Shown here: positions 1 to 14,000 of the stretch, in pieces
How the letters are laid out: each line of letters opens with the position of its first letter
Numbering within the stretch: the stretch's first letter is position 1
Assembly (NCBI GenBank): GCA_032158295.1
Contig: CM063248.1
Coordinates: 16,912,787 to 16,976,786, forward strand
Origin: Pycnopodia helianthoides
Lineage: Eukaryota; Echinodermata; Asteroidea; Forcipulatida; Asteriidae
Length of the DNA stretch: 64,000 nt
Direction of reading: 5' to 3'
Notes under the pieces: model-generated
Databases searched by the model: none
The model's input: only the letters and a program-made list of their open reading frames with translations
Told to the model about the DNA's origin: nothing
Translations under genes and position numbers: made by a program

Positions 1-253
1 CCCCCCTAGGAGAATCTGAGTTGGATGATACACTAGAAGAGGGATGGAGATCAAGGATAGATGCTCATAACCTGAAAAAACGATCTTCAGCATTGGGATT
101 CCTGTATAAGTTACCATCAGAGAAGAGGGCAAGAGAAAACAAACAAGAGAAAATTGTTGAAAATTCCGACTCCACACTTTAAGAATACACTTATAAGCAT
201 GCGGACATAGCTGTCAAAGACCAGTATCGGCACTTTATAAAGCCTTTACATGT

Positions 254-1015
254 ATGTCAAGGCCTTTGTGGCCACCTCTCGCAGAAAACATCATAAAAAA
301 TGACCCACCTCGGGCTCCATCGGTCAGTGACTCAGAGCAAGATGGCGTTACCAGCACATGCGGGTGCCCAAACGCACTCGTCACTTTGAATGATAAACTT
401 GATCAAATCCTCACCTCACTCACCAACGTTGAATGCAAACAGGTCACAGAAAAAAAAACATCACAGAGATCAACAAAGGCCAGGCAGCAACGGGATGCAG
501 ACCATTAAACATTCAAACACCTGCAAGGTGATATTGACTACCTGGAAAATCGAAGCCGTTCGAAACAATGTGGTCATCCATGACATACCCGAAGGTTCGG
601 AAGGAAACGGGTCATGTGAGTCCTTCTTTCAAGATTTCATCAACGATCATATGAAACCCTACGACACCCAGTCTATCAAAACTGCGCATGCCCAACGCAC
701 CCCAACAAGGCCGTCCACCACCCTGAACCTAACATTGGCCCCGTCTGATACATTGCATGTTTCTCCGCTACAGCTTTCACCAGTTCATACTGAAGGACAA
801 CTCATACAAATCTTCAAAGATCTTTATCACTGACGATGTCTCTGCTCGAACCAGGTAGATCAGGAAAGAGCTACGGGATTGCCATCTTCAATCTATCCGC
901 AACGATGAACGGGCGCTGCTTGCCTTCCTACCCAACTCCATACCACCATTGATCAAATACAAACTCAAAAGCAGTGCCTTCAGATCATTCCGACTCGGGG
1001 AGCCAAATCCGATGT
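254..1015 (+). pseudogene. Degraded LINE ORF1 fragment (L1/Tx1-like)
   Basis: Broken reading frames encode the ORF1 nucleic-acid-chaperone core. DYLENRSR lies in one frame and RNNVVIHDIPEG in the next, with a frameshift near 559. Then follow CESFFQDFINDHM, a FITDDVSARTR-like piece near 825-855 and ERALLAFLPNSIPPL-like residues near 915-950. This order (coiled coil, 'LENRSRRNN..I.GIPE', then an 'SD.L...TR..RK.L' block) is typical of L1-like ORF1 proteins. Several stops and shifts show it is dead. Which LINE clade it belongs to is uncertain. Confidence 0.7.
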
Positions 1016-1133
1016 AGAAACAATCTACCTTTGTCAACTGAACTGTCGCGTTCACACTCCATCTGACTAATAACAAGAGCCAACTGGAACAAGCTTACAA
1101 GTGACATCAAAAGCGCATCTGTACTGAACGTAC

Positions 1134-1514
1134 TTAAAGGAACATTACAGAATTGGTAATTGTAAAATATACTTTTGATCACAGAATTACATAAAACTTA
1201 CACGGTCTAATGATGATAGTAGAAAACATCCCTTGAAATATTTCTGTCTGAAATGGCATATTTGATGAGAAATGAATAAACTAATTTTCCGATTGGAGTT
1301 TATCGCTCAGTGAGCGTTTTATTCATTTGTTGAACCTATATGATTTCATGCAAATGTGTAATTGGTTTTTCATTATTTTCTTGTGACCCAGATGGCCGAT
1401 CGATCTCAAACTTCTACAGGTTTGTCAGTTTATGTATATGGTGGATTACATAAAGTGATTACACTGCCAGCAACTGTTTTGTTAGCAAAAACCAATTCTG
1501 TAATGTTCCTTTAA
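1134..1514 (+). mobile_element. MITE-A copy 1
   Basis: About 380 bp bounded by TTAA, with terminal inverted repeats AGGAACATTACAGAATTGGT and its complement. The interior includes 'GCTCAGTGAGCG' and a 'TGACCCAGATGGCC' box. It is non-coding and shares its sequence with five other copies in the window. Confidence 0.85.
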
Positions 1515-1897
1515 ATGTAAAGTTTCAAGCCTGCCTGTAATTCTGTTCTTTGTAAGCTATTTTCCTGTATTAGGCCTAGCGTTATTATTGTATAGTTTTT
1601 ATCTATTTATGAAAAAAAAAAAATAAATTCTGATAAGTGTTTTGTTGCTCTCTTGGCTGTATGTGTGTCTTAACGTCGGTCCGACTGTCTTGTCTTGTAT
1701 GGCATCCCCAAAAGGAATACCGGTTGCTCAAGAAGCTAAAAAAAACTTCTGAAAATAATAATGCGGGTGAGCAATTTTTTCTCTCACCGATGTGAAGTGG
1801 TTAAAGGAAAAAATGTGGCTCACAAACTGACTTCGACTTGACCACATTAACACCACTTTTAGAAAATGAAAGGGGAAAGACAAAACAATTTACCAAC

Positions 1898-2023
1898 CTA
1901 GTGTGAGTGATTTATGCGTAGAGCAGAACATAATTGCTACACTGTCGCTTGGAGTAAACCCAAAATATTGCACTTGGGAGACAAAGAAGGTGAATGATAT
2001 AAGGCAAACTTGAAGAACGAACA
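1898..2023 (-). CDS. SLC10A7: SLC10A7 exon 9 (last in window)
   Basis: The acceptor CCACAG precedes 2023. The product starts [17 protein letters not shown] and ends [18 protein letters not shown] plus LTLG. Human has [22 protein letters not shown]. The 3' border is ambiguous: GTTGGT at 1897 keeps the human-like frame, while GTAAAT at 1893 would add four bases. The next exon should begin with an IPML-like block. Confidence 0.92.
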
Positions 2024-5000
2024 CTGTGGAGGAGAGAAATAAAAAGAGTTTCCTCTTAATGATGAATTGAGTTAGGAGACCAAGGTACAAATAAATATGG
2101 TACAACAACAAAGTTTTACATATAATGCACAATAACGCATATACGGTACAATGTAATGGTACAATGTAAATGTCCAAGTTTACGATTGAAAAACTGTCAA
2201 GACAAAAGCTCATACACAAGTTGAACATTTTACAACATTCTGTTTCCTTTCTTTGCGATATTGGGTAAAATGAAAGACCTGTCCATTCATCACTACAAAA
2301 GGCGTGTCGTGGCCAAGCAGTATAGCACACTGGACTCAAGCTCTGGTGTTTCTGATCAGCAGAGTGTGGGTTCGAGTCCTGGTCTTGACACTTGTGTCCT
2401 TGAGCAAGACACTTAGCCACTATTGCTTCATCTGCTTCAAAAGTGGCGTGGCAAGTTCACGTTTGCTGGCACAATGGATGTTTGGCGGCCAATTTTTTGC
2501 AATCTCTGAAATTTGGATATGTCGGATGCGTTTGCTTTGAGGAAGAGTGCATTTGCAAAGTCCAGTCTAGATAACACAAGAGATCTTGCCCTGATGGCAT
2601 GAGTCTTTGTCGAGAAACCAGCTTATGCATGAAATGTTACAAAGGTGATGTGTTAGGAAATGGATAGCTGACAGTCAAACACAACGCCCAGATTGGGAAC
2701 AGTCAAGGTTTCAGCCAGGATTTGGAAAAAGAGTGTCAAAAGTTGTCTGTGTAATGATGTAGCAACAAAGAATTCAGTTTCTAGTGTTGTTCAATTTGAG
2801 TGTGTTATTAAACATCCATAATTTAATTTCACTGATGCAAGTACTTAGTCTCGACAGAGCAGCCTGAATCGAAGATGGGTTGTAGGCAATCAACAGCTGT
2901 GTGTGGTTATTTCTCTGTCTCTGTTCTACTGATACACTTTTTCAAATATGTAACCTTTTTCAACACATAACAGTCTATCTGGTGCATAGGCAGGTAGTTC
3001 CACTGCAGTCTAATGGGCACCTGGCCTTGAAGTTTTAGTTAACTCAACAACATATACTTCTAATGTTGAAACTCAGAACAGTTTGCCCCCTCTCTGCAGA
3101 AAGCAATAATAACAATTATTGCAAACTTAAGTGAAAGCTGCTTCCTCGATAAACTCTCAGCGGGTGACCGGTTCCTTAGAAGCTTGAAAACTAGTCCAAC
3201 ATCCCAAATGGATGAATGTCGTGGTAAGGCTGGGGCTTGCATGAAACACACCTTTGAGGAATTTAGCAATCATTGGGTGTCTGCCTAATGATTCTGAAGA
3301 TGCAACTTTCAAATCAAGGGATACAACTCAGTCCTTTTTTATACAGATGATTTAAAAACAGTAACAAAGTCTCTGTAGATTGCTGCAATGGATTAATTTT
3401 TCTGACGTGACAAGATTGCAGCCTTCCGGAGATATATGTGTCATATTGCTTCTTTGTGCTACCTCTCCACGACTATTCTCCAGGTACTTCTCAAGAAATC
3501 AACGGAAATGTTTCAATTTATCACCATTTGTATACACATCCTTTTAAAATCTCAACAACAAAAAAACGGTTTGGCCCAGATTTGAGGAGTAGGGTTGAGA
3601 CTTGAGTTGCATCATTTTGTGACTCGGGACTTGACTAATTTGATTTGAGAATTGCCGTGAAAGACTCAGCTTTGAGCTCAATAATTGTAAAAAATAAGAG
3701 AAAACAAAAAGTAAAAAAGAAGGCTTAAGAGAAACGTGAACAAAGCCAAGCTTACCTATGAAAATCATTGCACATAAACTGTAGTGGTCAATATGAAGAG
3801 CAGTATTTGAGAACGTATCGCAGAAAGTGGAGTAGATGATAAGGAGAAGTACAGCTTTGCCCAAGGTTCCAAATGGAGGCTTGGTTCTTTCCAACCATCC
3901 CTTGATAAATATTCTCAAAATCTACACACACAAAAACAAAGTACATGGATTATTGGTTTTATAGTGAGTAAGGGTAAGTGTGATAAAAAGATGATGAGGT
4001 CAAGGAGTTACTTACAGTTCTTAATATATTTTAATTTTGGCATACCCCGAACAAAGATATTGACAACATAGGGCTAGACAGCTCAGTTGGTCAAGCAGCC
4101 CCGGCAGGTTAATCCGGAGGTCGTTGGTTCAAATCCCGCCCTAGTAAATTTTTCTTTGTTCAACCCCAAGACTTTGCTTTCAGGAAACACATATATCAAT
4201 TTGTCTTCCTATCGTTGGTGTTTTTTTATATAACCAAAAAGTATTTGATATATCTCATCAAAATGACAGAAAAAGTTTAAATCTTTTGAAGAAATCGTTT
4301 TTTGTAACTTTGACAAAAAATTCATGCTTCAATGTTCCTTAAATAGTTCACACGAAATTAGTCCACATGTGTTCCAGAAATAAAGCGAAAAATAAAGTCT
4401 TTATGAAGATCAAAGGAAGTTTCTCTATCATTGATAGACCATTCCATGGCCAAACATCACTCAACAAGAATGAGCGATCACAAAACTCGCTATGAAGTTT
4501 ATCAAAACTATCAAACAACATGTAAACAGACAGTTGAAGTCAATGACTGTACGGCACCTACAATTGTAACGTAAGTCCTGCACATTTATTAACTGAATCA
4601 CGCCAAGCATTATCGTGTACAACAAAGTGTGTGAAACATTTCGGACTACAAGAGCCAACTAACTTGAAAATATAGTTCGGCAGGTTATCAGCTGCAGAGA
4701 TGGGACCCCACTTCCTGCTGAAGTAGTTCATACAGGGTGAATTCGGTCAATTTAGCTTAAAATCTGCCCCCCTACTACAAATTTGAAAAAGATAAAGATC
4801 GCACTGACATTTTTCCAACAACATACACGCACATGTAGGCACGTGATCAATATGGCTCTATGTAATGATCCACGACACAGTAATTCAAAGAGCATTTCCT
4901 TGTTTCTATGTCGTCAATACTTAGGACAGAAGTTTTCCTTTCCTTTCATCAACAATCTGAATTCAATACAGTTGAGTGACTGGTGCCACGTTGCAGATAT

Positions 5001-8000
5001 CACTTGTTGTTCTCATCTGAAGTGAACTAGAAGCATCTCCGAGTCTGACCGGTGTTTTTGTTGAAATTCCGTTGTATAAGACAAGTGAGAGATTGTAGTA
5101 TTCATCAAGTTTATCGCCTTCATATCGCAATGGCATTACCAGAGAACGTTACTGATCAGCTATTGCCGTCCGACACCGAGAACCAAACTTCACTGTATAC
5201 CTATGGTGCCAGAGTAGGTATTGCAACGACCACACTCATCATTTCCCTGATAGGGATTGTTGGCAATGCAGTTGCTCTGATCGCTGTTGCAATGTCATGC
5301 CGGCTCCAGACAGTCACAAACATCTTTGTGGCCAACCTCAGTGTTGCAGATTTCTTGATGAGCATCTTTGCCTTGTTCAACACCATCATTTTATTCATCA
5401 AAGGTGCCCCGCCCAAATCGCTGGATGCCCTGTGCCGAGCTACAGCATTCTGTTCTCCCATCATGGCTGGGGTGGTCATGCTGAGCATTTCCTCAATTGC
5501 AGTGAATCGAATGTTACTGATAACCAAACGCTCATCCATTTACCGAAAAATATACACCACCAACAAACTGGTACCAATGGTGGCATTTCTTTGGCTGTTT
5601 CCTACAGCAATAACAACAGCGTTGTTTGTAACGGGAGTTGGACAACCTAACTACAACAAACAAATCCATGCATGCTTAGATGACAGTGAGAATCCATCGT
5701 CAGATCACTATAAGATCATATTGGCTGCGATCTTCTTCCCAGTCCCAGTAACAGTAACTCTTATATCTTATGCTCTCATCTTTGTGTTCATCAAGCGCCA
5801 CTTCAAGAATGAGGAGCGAGCCTTCAGCACTAACTTCCCCACTCGTACAAGTTCTCAAGAACAGAGCACGGTGGACCTACCAGTAATCAATCAAACAAAG
5901 CGTAAGAAGCGTATCCAAAAGCACCAGATTGAGATCACCAAAAACCTCTTCATTGTTTCCTGCGTTTGCTTCATTCTCCCGCTTCCCAACTGCATCTTCA
6001 TCATGCTGAAATCGGAACGTCTCTTCTTGTATGGCGTAATATTCCTCTTTGCAAACAGCGCAATCAACCCGCTGCTCTACGGAGCCAAACACCCTATGTT
6101 CAAGGAGGTCATGCTTTGTATACTACGCTGTAGATGGTCGGCAATTCCTGAACCATCTCATATTCTGAAAAAGCTTCTTTCAATTGGAAAAAGATAAACT
6201 ATTTACAGTACTAATAGATGTTTCAGTACTTCGCGAATCTCATCAACTCCTTCCATACATTTGCTAGATATACTTTCAAACTTTGCTGTAAAAAGTCTGC
6301 TATTCGCGAACCTCTTTTGAAAACAGTGCCTTCAATAAGCCATTTGCGAGTTAGATTTGAATAAAGTCTTGTACAATGACTTGCTTAGTCACAATTCACC
6401 GCTTACATTTGAATTCCTCGGACTAAAGAGGCAGTTGCTATGTCAAATGGTTCGGGGCAAGCTTTTGTATAGCAGCCTCCAGATGAGCAAACCCTGGTAC
6501 CATTGTGCCATACACATTCATTCAGAATTGTGTATGGGTGTATGGGTTTTGAGGCATTGCATGGTGAGGTATCAATATATATTCGGTTTGCGGTGTATAA
6601 ATATCTACTTTGCTGTGTAGATTTTGTTCTTTAGAGAACTTGTCTTGCTATTTATTCTACTACCGCGGAGTAGATTTTCGGAATTCGGGAGACTTCTCAG
6701 TTCTGGAAATTGGCCTGGACTACTACTTTAGCTTTGTGGATCGGGGGGACTTCTCGTAATTAACTGCACTGCCGCGGAGTGAGTTCTTTTTGGTCTCAAC
6801 GTTTCGACTAGCTTGCTCTAGTCATCATCAGGAGACTGTGTATGGGTGTTCGCCGTCTCTTACGTAACTACGCAAAAGCTTGCCCCCAATCATGTGACAT
6901 AGCAACTGTCTCTATAGTCTGAGGAATTCAAATTTAAGTTGTAACTTGTGATCAAGTACGTCATTGTTCCAGACAATATTCAAATCTAACACGCAAATGG
7001 CTTATTGGAAAAAAATTTACATGAAAGTTTGTGTGATAACATCTTTTAGATAAATCAACTGACCTGTCCAAGGATTAGAGGCACAACCACTGTTAAGGAG
7101 AGCTGGGTAAAGATTGAGGAGAAAGGCACTGAACTTGATGAACCCATCTGAAACAAAACATAATTGGCCAAAACTTAAACATTTTTATGATAATTTCGCT
7201 TTTGAAAGCATTAGGTACGGTAACTAATTTAAAAAAAACTTGCTAATAAATAACCTGTACATCATGGAAACCGAATCCAAGCTACAATTCCGGCCGAAAT
7301 GCTTGAGCCATGCATAAGCCACGTGACAATAAACATACCCTCCCCGTTCCCCCGCTTCCCCGCTCAATGTTGTTAACCCTAGCTGGAGCGCAGACCGTGC
7401 AATGAGAGCCAACATTGAACGGGGGCTGGGGGGTGCGGGCCCAACGAGATATGGCCGGGATTGTAGATGCGCATAATATTGTACATCCTGTATACATCTA
7501 AGTTACATTTGGGTTGACTTTTATGAATAGCATTCATGTATATAAACAGCCACGTGTTTTTTCAAATTCGCAAAGAATTTTTTTTGGTTTGAGTCTGGTG
7601 TGTACAATCTGTGAACAATTTCACTTTATGTGTCATAATGAACAAATTCATTTTCTTCTCGAAGTTTAAGACTTTCTATTCAGATCGACTAATTGTTAAT
7701 GATACACAGATTTTAATTTGGTTTTACCCTTACACCGATGTGTATTAAGCACTTTATACTCAGTACTTTCCCCGAGCTGTGGGAAAAAAATCCACAGGCA
7801 AATCACTTGGGTGGGATTCGCACCCATGACCTTTGCATTGCTAGAGCAGATGTCTTACCACTAGATTTTTAGTGTATATGCATTTTTGATATACAGTAGT
7901 TGCAATCTTACTGTAATTCATGCAATGTTGTATGTATGTATGTATGCATGTATGTATGTATGTATGTATGTATGTATGTATGTATCCATGAAAAGCTCTC

Positions 8001-11000
8001 TTATTTTTCATCTAAAGGTCATAAAAGTTGTATGGTGTACTAACAACCCTATTTATAATTAACTCATAAAACGATGCCCGCACATAGCGTGGGTTTCCCG
8101 CCAATTACTTTAATGAGTGAATCAAGACAAGTCAGTAAGTACAAACAGAGGAAGTTTAAGAGATATAAAAACAAAAACTACATGGGCCTTACTCATGAGT
8201 TTTCCATCTAGAGTCTTAGTCCCTGAATACAAAGGTTTTATACGTATGCAATCATGTTGGTGGAAGAGGCATAACTCCAAAGAGTGAACAGTCTATGTGT
8301 GCAACCAATAGATAGGTTGCACTATGATGTAAATTGACCATCTTTGCAGGCAACTTGGAACACACAGTCATGCGTTTGGCGTGGGAACGACGTGCAGCAC
8401 GCGCACATTTCAGAAAACTCATTGCACGATTGGTTAGTGAGCAACGCGGCTGCGTTAATAATTTGAGTGCTTGGCGCGTCGGCAAGCCAACATGCAATTT
8501 GCCCGTAAAGATGGCATCTATTGGGAACTAGATACGTGCGGGTATGACGCAATGACCTTCAAGCTCACTAATTCAGGTTACCAGACTAATTTTGTCTGTT
8601 TGCAGGGGCGACCTCGTTTTCAAAGTATCGTCTATTTTGGTGAATAAAAAAAAAAAGCGTTTACATGTAGTTCTTTATAATTTCTCTCAGGAATGAGAAG
8701 GTACTAATTAATTATTCAAATAGGATACTGACCCTTCAAAAAATAGAAAGGGAAATTGTGTTGAGTACCGAGCTGACATACATTAGTATAGGCTTTTAAA
8801 GACTTTTTCAAGCTATTTAATAAAAATCTTGTACCGATTTTCTTATGGCAGAAAATCAGAAATCAGATTAAAGTAGGAAGAGTATTATGCCTGCTTTCAG
8901 ATTATTGGTAATTTGTGCAGTGTATAAGCTCAAAGGTAAGGTTGTAGATTGGATTACGTCAACATGGATACTGATTTATAGACAAAAATATAAAGAAAGA
9001 TACAATAAAAGTCACATGTGAAAGTTTCAGCTGACTACAGTGTCTACTTGCTGAGAAAACAGCAAAAAACTGTCCATCCTTGTTTAGCGGGGTGACAGCG
9101 AGTACCAACCGCATCTCTGGCCACAGCATTCCCGAATGGACACCAACCCTCAGAAATCTGAGAACCAATTCAATTGTTTCTCAGATTCAAATGTTTTGTT
9201 ATTACTTCGAAGGGAATCCTTTCTAAAAATAGTTTATACTATCAACTGCTGCAGTGCTTCTCACTAAGTAAGTTTTTATGGTCATTAATTTTTGGAGTGT
9301 TTACCAAACAATGACTCTACCTTTAAGAGACGGATTATTTATATAGCAGCCTCACTTTGAAATAATCCTTGAATACAAGGCAAATTGTACTTCTTTGATG
9401 CCATTATGCAAATAATGAATGAACTCTAAACATGTCGAAGGGTCTTGAAACCACTGGAAATACAAACTTCCCAAACATATTCTAGAAAGTAATTATTTAG
9501 TGTCTTACCCCCACAAAAGATACATGTAAGTGTGGTTGTAATATTTCACTGAGGGTTATTAATTTACACAGAAAATACAAGATGTAAGAATAGTAAAAAA
9601 TCAGAGTACATACAGAAAGCAACCTACAGTGTAGGGGAATTTGCAAACTTGTAAAACTTTCCAAACTTGTAAACTTTTCTGTACATAATATGAAGTGATT
9701 CTTACAGTAAATGCAGCTATCCAATTACATCAAACGCGACCAAACGCACCTTGTACAAGTTTGTAAGTGTACAGAGGTAGGTCTGAAATGAAGTCTTACA
9801 TACCTTAAAAGAGCTTTAAATAATAAAAAGTTAACAGAGGAAATTAAATCCAACAACCATGTGAAAAGCAGTCTGTTTATTTTAAATATTTATAACTAAT
9901 TTACAAAAAACTGCTAGAAAGCCTTTCCAGCATTGATTTGACAGAAGTGAATTTATTAATTTTTTTCCTAAAAGTTTGACAAATTTCTAGGGAAATTCCC
10001 CAGAAAATTTGGTAGACTTTCCGCACATTACACTAGCAAGCTCCCAGGAAATACCTAGCTCTGCTTGGGAGTAGGGTTCAGCGAGACAACCTTGAGTGGT
10101 TTGAGTACAAGTGTTCATTTTTTCCCAGAAAAATAGCATCAGGCGTAAAAAAAACATGGTGGTGCTGCAGGGTAAAATTCCTCCAGAATTTCCGGAGTTT
10201 TGTTTCCAGGAAATTGGCTCAGCAGTTTGAAAAGTTTGAATTATTTCAAAAGGGAAAACCAGGGAACCTTCAAAAGTGCTTGGCACTGTACCCTGTTCAC
10301 CTAATGTGAAGATAAGATGTTGAATCAAATCGACAAGCCGTTTGCTTGCATGGGAATCTTACTTAAACTTGATCGTAAAATGAAACCTATTTCTTGTCAT
10401 ACCCTTCATAGACGACCAATGCAGCCAACCATTTTTAGTCTGTGACAATTATTGAAACTGATCAATGTAAAACACTGAAATTTTGATTTGTTACAATGCA
10501 TTATAGTCATCCCTGAAATCAACAATGCTGAAGGAAAAACGGAATGAAAGTGAAATCCTAAATAATTCCATCCTTCACTACTTTCAGCTTTCCTTACTCT
10601 TATCTACAAACTGAACTATCCTAACACTCAGTTTCAATGACATTTGAAACCAATTGAATCACACACATACAGGGTTCATGAGTTAGAAAAACAAAAGGAA
10701 GGGTTACACAGGCATGATTAATGACAAGTTGGGGATAAGTAAGTGTGTGCAAAAGAAGAAAAAAACAAAAAAAAAAACAGGACAAACATCTGAAAAATGA
10801 GCAGTGACATCCTCTTGATCTCAAATTAGAACTTCCTGAACTTTCAGTTCAGTGTGTCATTGATTAACAGTCTATTTACATGCTTGTAAATGCGAAAATT
10901 TGACCCGCCCTGGATCGTTCCTCTCCCTTAAAGAGCAATCTACAACATGCTGTGTGCTCTTGTAAGGCTCTGAGCCCTTCTTCCAGGCACACAAAATACT

Positions 11001-14000
11001 CTTTGTCCTCATAACAGAAGGTCGTCAGCAATCAAATGGCTCCTCACCAAAACATTTTTATGGCATTACTGTTACATTTTGTTGTTGTTGGAATTACCCA
11101 CAAAGACCAGGGCCCAATTTCATAGAGCTGCTAAGCACAACAAGTAGCTAAGCAAAACAAAATTATGCTTACCATTATAAGGTTACCGGCCAAACTACTG
11201 TGTCGCAAGTACAATTTGTGACTGGTATCCTACTGATTTCTGCTTAGCAGAAAAGTGGTAAGCATTATTTTCTGCTTAAGCAGCTCTATGAAATTGGGCC
11301 ATGGTCTCCCATTCCCATACAGAATCAAACTTTCCTAAACCCCCTTATGATCGGCAGGAAACCGGTCAAACTTCAACACTCAGTTTTCTTAGAACACAAT
11401 TTTGCACATTACCGGTTTACGCCAGTTCTCCGGTAACACTTTTGTGACGTCCTTCCTTTGGGCACACAACGAACTATGCCAACTATCCAAACCAGAGATA
11501 TTTTCTAGGGGAGCACAAATAAACACCTGACAAGATTGAAACCGATATGTAATGATAGCAGCATCATCCTACAGTTCTATGCACTCTGTTGACATGTCAC
11601 TTTTTCTATATGCCTGTGAATAACGGAAACCCATAGTAGAGTCTGACCTATGGAAGTATGATTCTACCAAAATATTTTAAGCATTTCATATATAGATCAA
11701 ACTACAAACCAGCAGTGAAACCACAAAGTAGCCACTTGTATTTAAAACAAGCAATCAAAGATTACAGCCTCTCAAGTTGATAAAACACCACTTTCCTTCA
11801 AAACTTCAGATTGTTTTCAACTAGCTTTCTCATTGTGGACATTTGATGGTTTGAACTTGATACATATCTTGGTTTTGACACTCCGGTGTACTAAATTCAG
11901 AAGCAATAAAAAGAGAAACAAAAATTTAGTATTCGTCGAAACAAATACTAGGTTTCGGGTTTCATTTGGGTCAGTGTCATGTTAATGTGTGAACTATCTA
12001 ATTATACTGATGAAAAGATTGTTAATAGCTTTTGAAATGTCAAAGAAAGTAAGGTGGAAATCTATAACGTTTTAAACCTTTAGTTCACACAGAAAATTAA
12101 GGTTAATGTTTTCTACCTGAGACAGCATTGAGGCCTTAGGAAGTGTATAATATTTGAATATTTTGGCTAATGGACAATTTGTATGTAACTAGTCATAAAC
12201 TGATAAAGAACTGATTGTATACAAGACATTTTACTTACATTTCAAAATATTTGTCAAATTGCCTTTTATCAAATTACGCCTTCTTGCTGCCTCTATATGA
12301 TTTTGTTGGCATCTATGGCCAAGTTCACCCAAGAACTATCATTCACCATTGTTCGACTAAGTTTAGCCCAAACTCCATGATTTCTGCATTTTGTGCATTT
12401 GTAAAATGAAACATGACAAGAAACAGAAACAGTTTGTTTGGTCATAGAGCAAGGGTTTGGTGAACATGTTTGCTGCCTGCACAATCGCATATTTATTGCA
12501 GAAGAACTATTTCATCTTAATCTAAAAAGGAAAACAAAACAGCTACTTATGTTTAGACAAATCCATACTTTAAATGTCACAACTTTTTATGTCAGCTAAC
12601 AATTGAATCATTTAGTACTCACTCACAAGTAAACATTGAGTCATGCACCCCTTAAATTCGCAGCACCGAGAGTGACAAGACTATCTACTGTACCTAGAAA
12701 TCCTTAGATAACTTTTGCTGTGATTATTTTTATGAATGACAAGTTTGATTTTTTTTTTAGAGGATGAAATTACCTTTCTAATGATTTGCAAAGTTGTTTT
12801 GTCTCCTTTACCATATTGAAGCTTTGATGTTGAAAACATCCGACAGATCAACTTACACGTTTGTTACATGGAAAGTCTGCACAGAAGTTCAACTGTGCTG
12901 TCACCTCAAAGAAACAAACTGCTAAAAAGGTGATTGGAAATATCAACAACATACCTTTGGAAAATACAAACTAAAGCCTCTTTTGCCTACAGATGACTTA
13001 TTCACCTAAAACTCTCAGAAATATCCTTTCAAATCATGGTGTTCCGTGTGTAAAAACACAAGCAAGTTTATCGTGAAGGCAAGTACGGGCGCCATCACTT
13101 TGTACATTGTGCTGGAAAAAAATTGTCCATTAGATACGGTCTGTTCACATACAGAACAACTACTCGTATGTGCACTGTTGGGGATGGGACTTCTGACCTT
13201 TGAACCTTTGGAGGCAGAAAATAACTTTTTTGGGGGGGGGGGACCACCATGTGGTACTTTTTTTAGACCATTTTAATATTGAGATTGCCCTCATCTACGG
13301 CTGTTTGGTGGGTTTCAATCGCATGTAAAAATCATGAAACAGCTTGTCAAGCGCCTTGAGCGGTTTGGGGTGGTTTGAGGACTAGAGGGTTGATGAATTT
13401 CTAAATGTTTCATGATATCAATGATTGTTGTAATTCTGTATGAAAAGTCAGATCATTTGAAGATCCGGGGTAATGTCACTGTTCCAGTCATATGCAAAAG
13501 GAAGAGAATAACTTTCAATGGACTATAATGAGCTGCCACTTTACAGTTGACTGATAATTGAGTTGGTCATTATGACATTACAATGTACTTAATTTCACTG
13601 ACACATTCAATCAGTTTTAAGGCAATATTCCAATGGAGAACAGAGCAAATTATTGCATAAATTACTTTTCATCCTGTGCATGTTAAAAATTTGCAAGACT
13701 ATAAACAAATTGGCAAATCTATTACACAGCAAAAAGAGTTATTTTTGTTGTTACCTGTGTGGTACAGTAACACAAAACATGTGTGTCTGATAGCGTTTTA
13801 CCAAAAACTCAATCACTGGGCTTTTTCGAGTAAAATAAACATTTTATTTTGAAGCCTATTAAGGATCTGGCAATAAGCATTTGGAAACATGCTGCAAATA
13901 GGAATCTGCATTTTCCCCACATTATGTTGTTTTCACTGCCCATTAAAACAATGTCAAGAATCATGTAGGAATCAGTGATGTTGCAAAATGATGGAATCTA

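Larger units (their letters stand above)
1..1897. other. SLC10A7 intron 9 or 3' flank
   Basis: Lies downstream of the last recognised SLC10A7 exon. It holds a degraded LINE ORF1 (254-1015), a short stretch near 213-245 resembling the edge of repeat family E, and one MITE-A copy (1134-1514). No exon was recognised. Confidence 0.6.
3922..7063. other. SLC10A7 intron 7, host of the nested GPCR
   Basis: Holds a tRNA-like SINE head (4071-4146), the intronless receptor gene (5130-6197) and a Penelope-like fragment (about 6640-6850). The 950 bp before the receptor should carry its promoter; I saw no certain TATA box. Confidence 0.75.

Noticed and set aside
4071..4146. Possible functional tRNA gene
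   Set aside because: It shares its tail with copies at 14.5, 32.7 and 33.2 kb and the arms are mismatched, so it is a SINE head.
5052..5129. N-terminal extension of the GPCR
   Set aside because: It begins with GTG, not ATG, and adds 26 residues without a signal peptide. The first ATG at 5130 fits receptor length.
7921..7988. Regular short repeat that might be array-like
   Set aside because: It is a 4-bp microsatellite without spacers.
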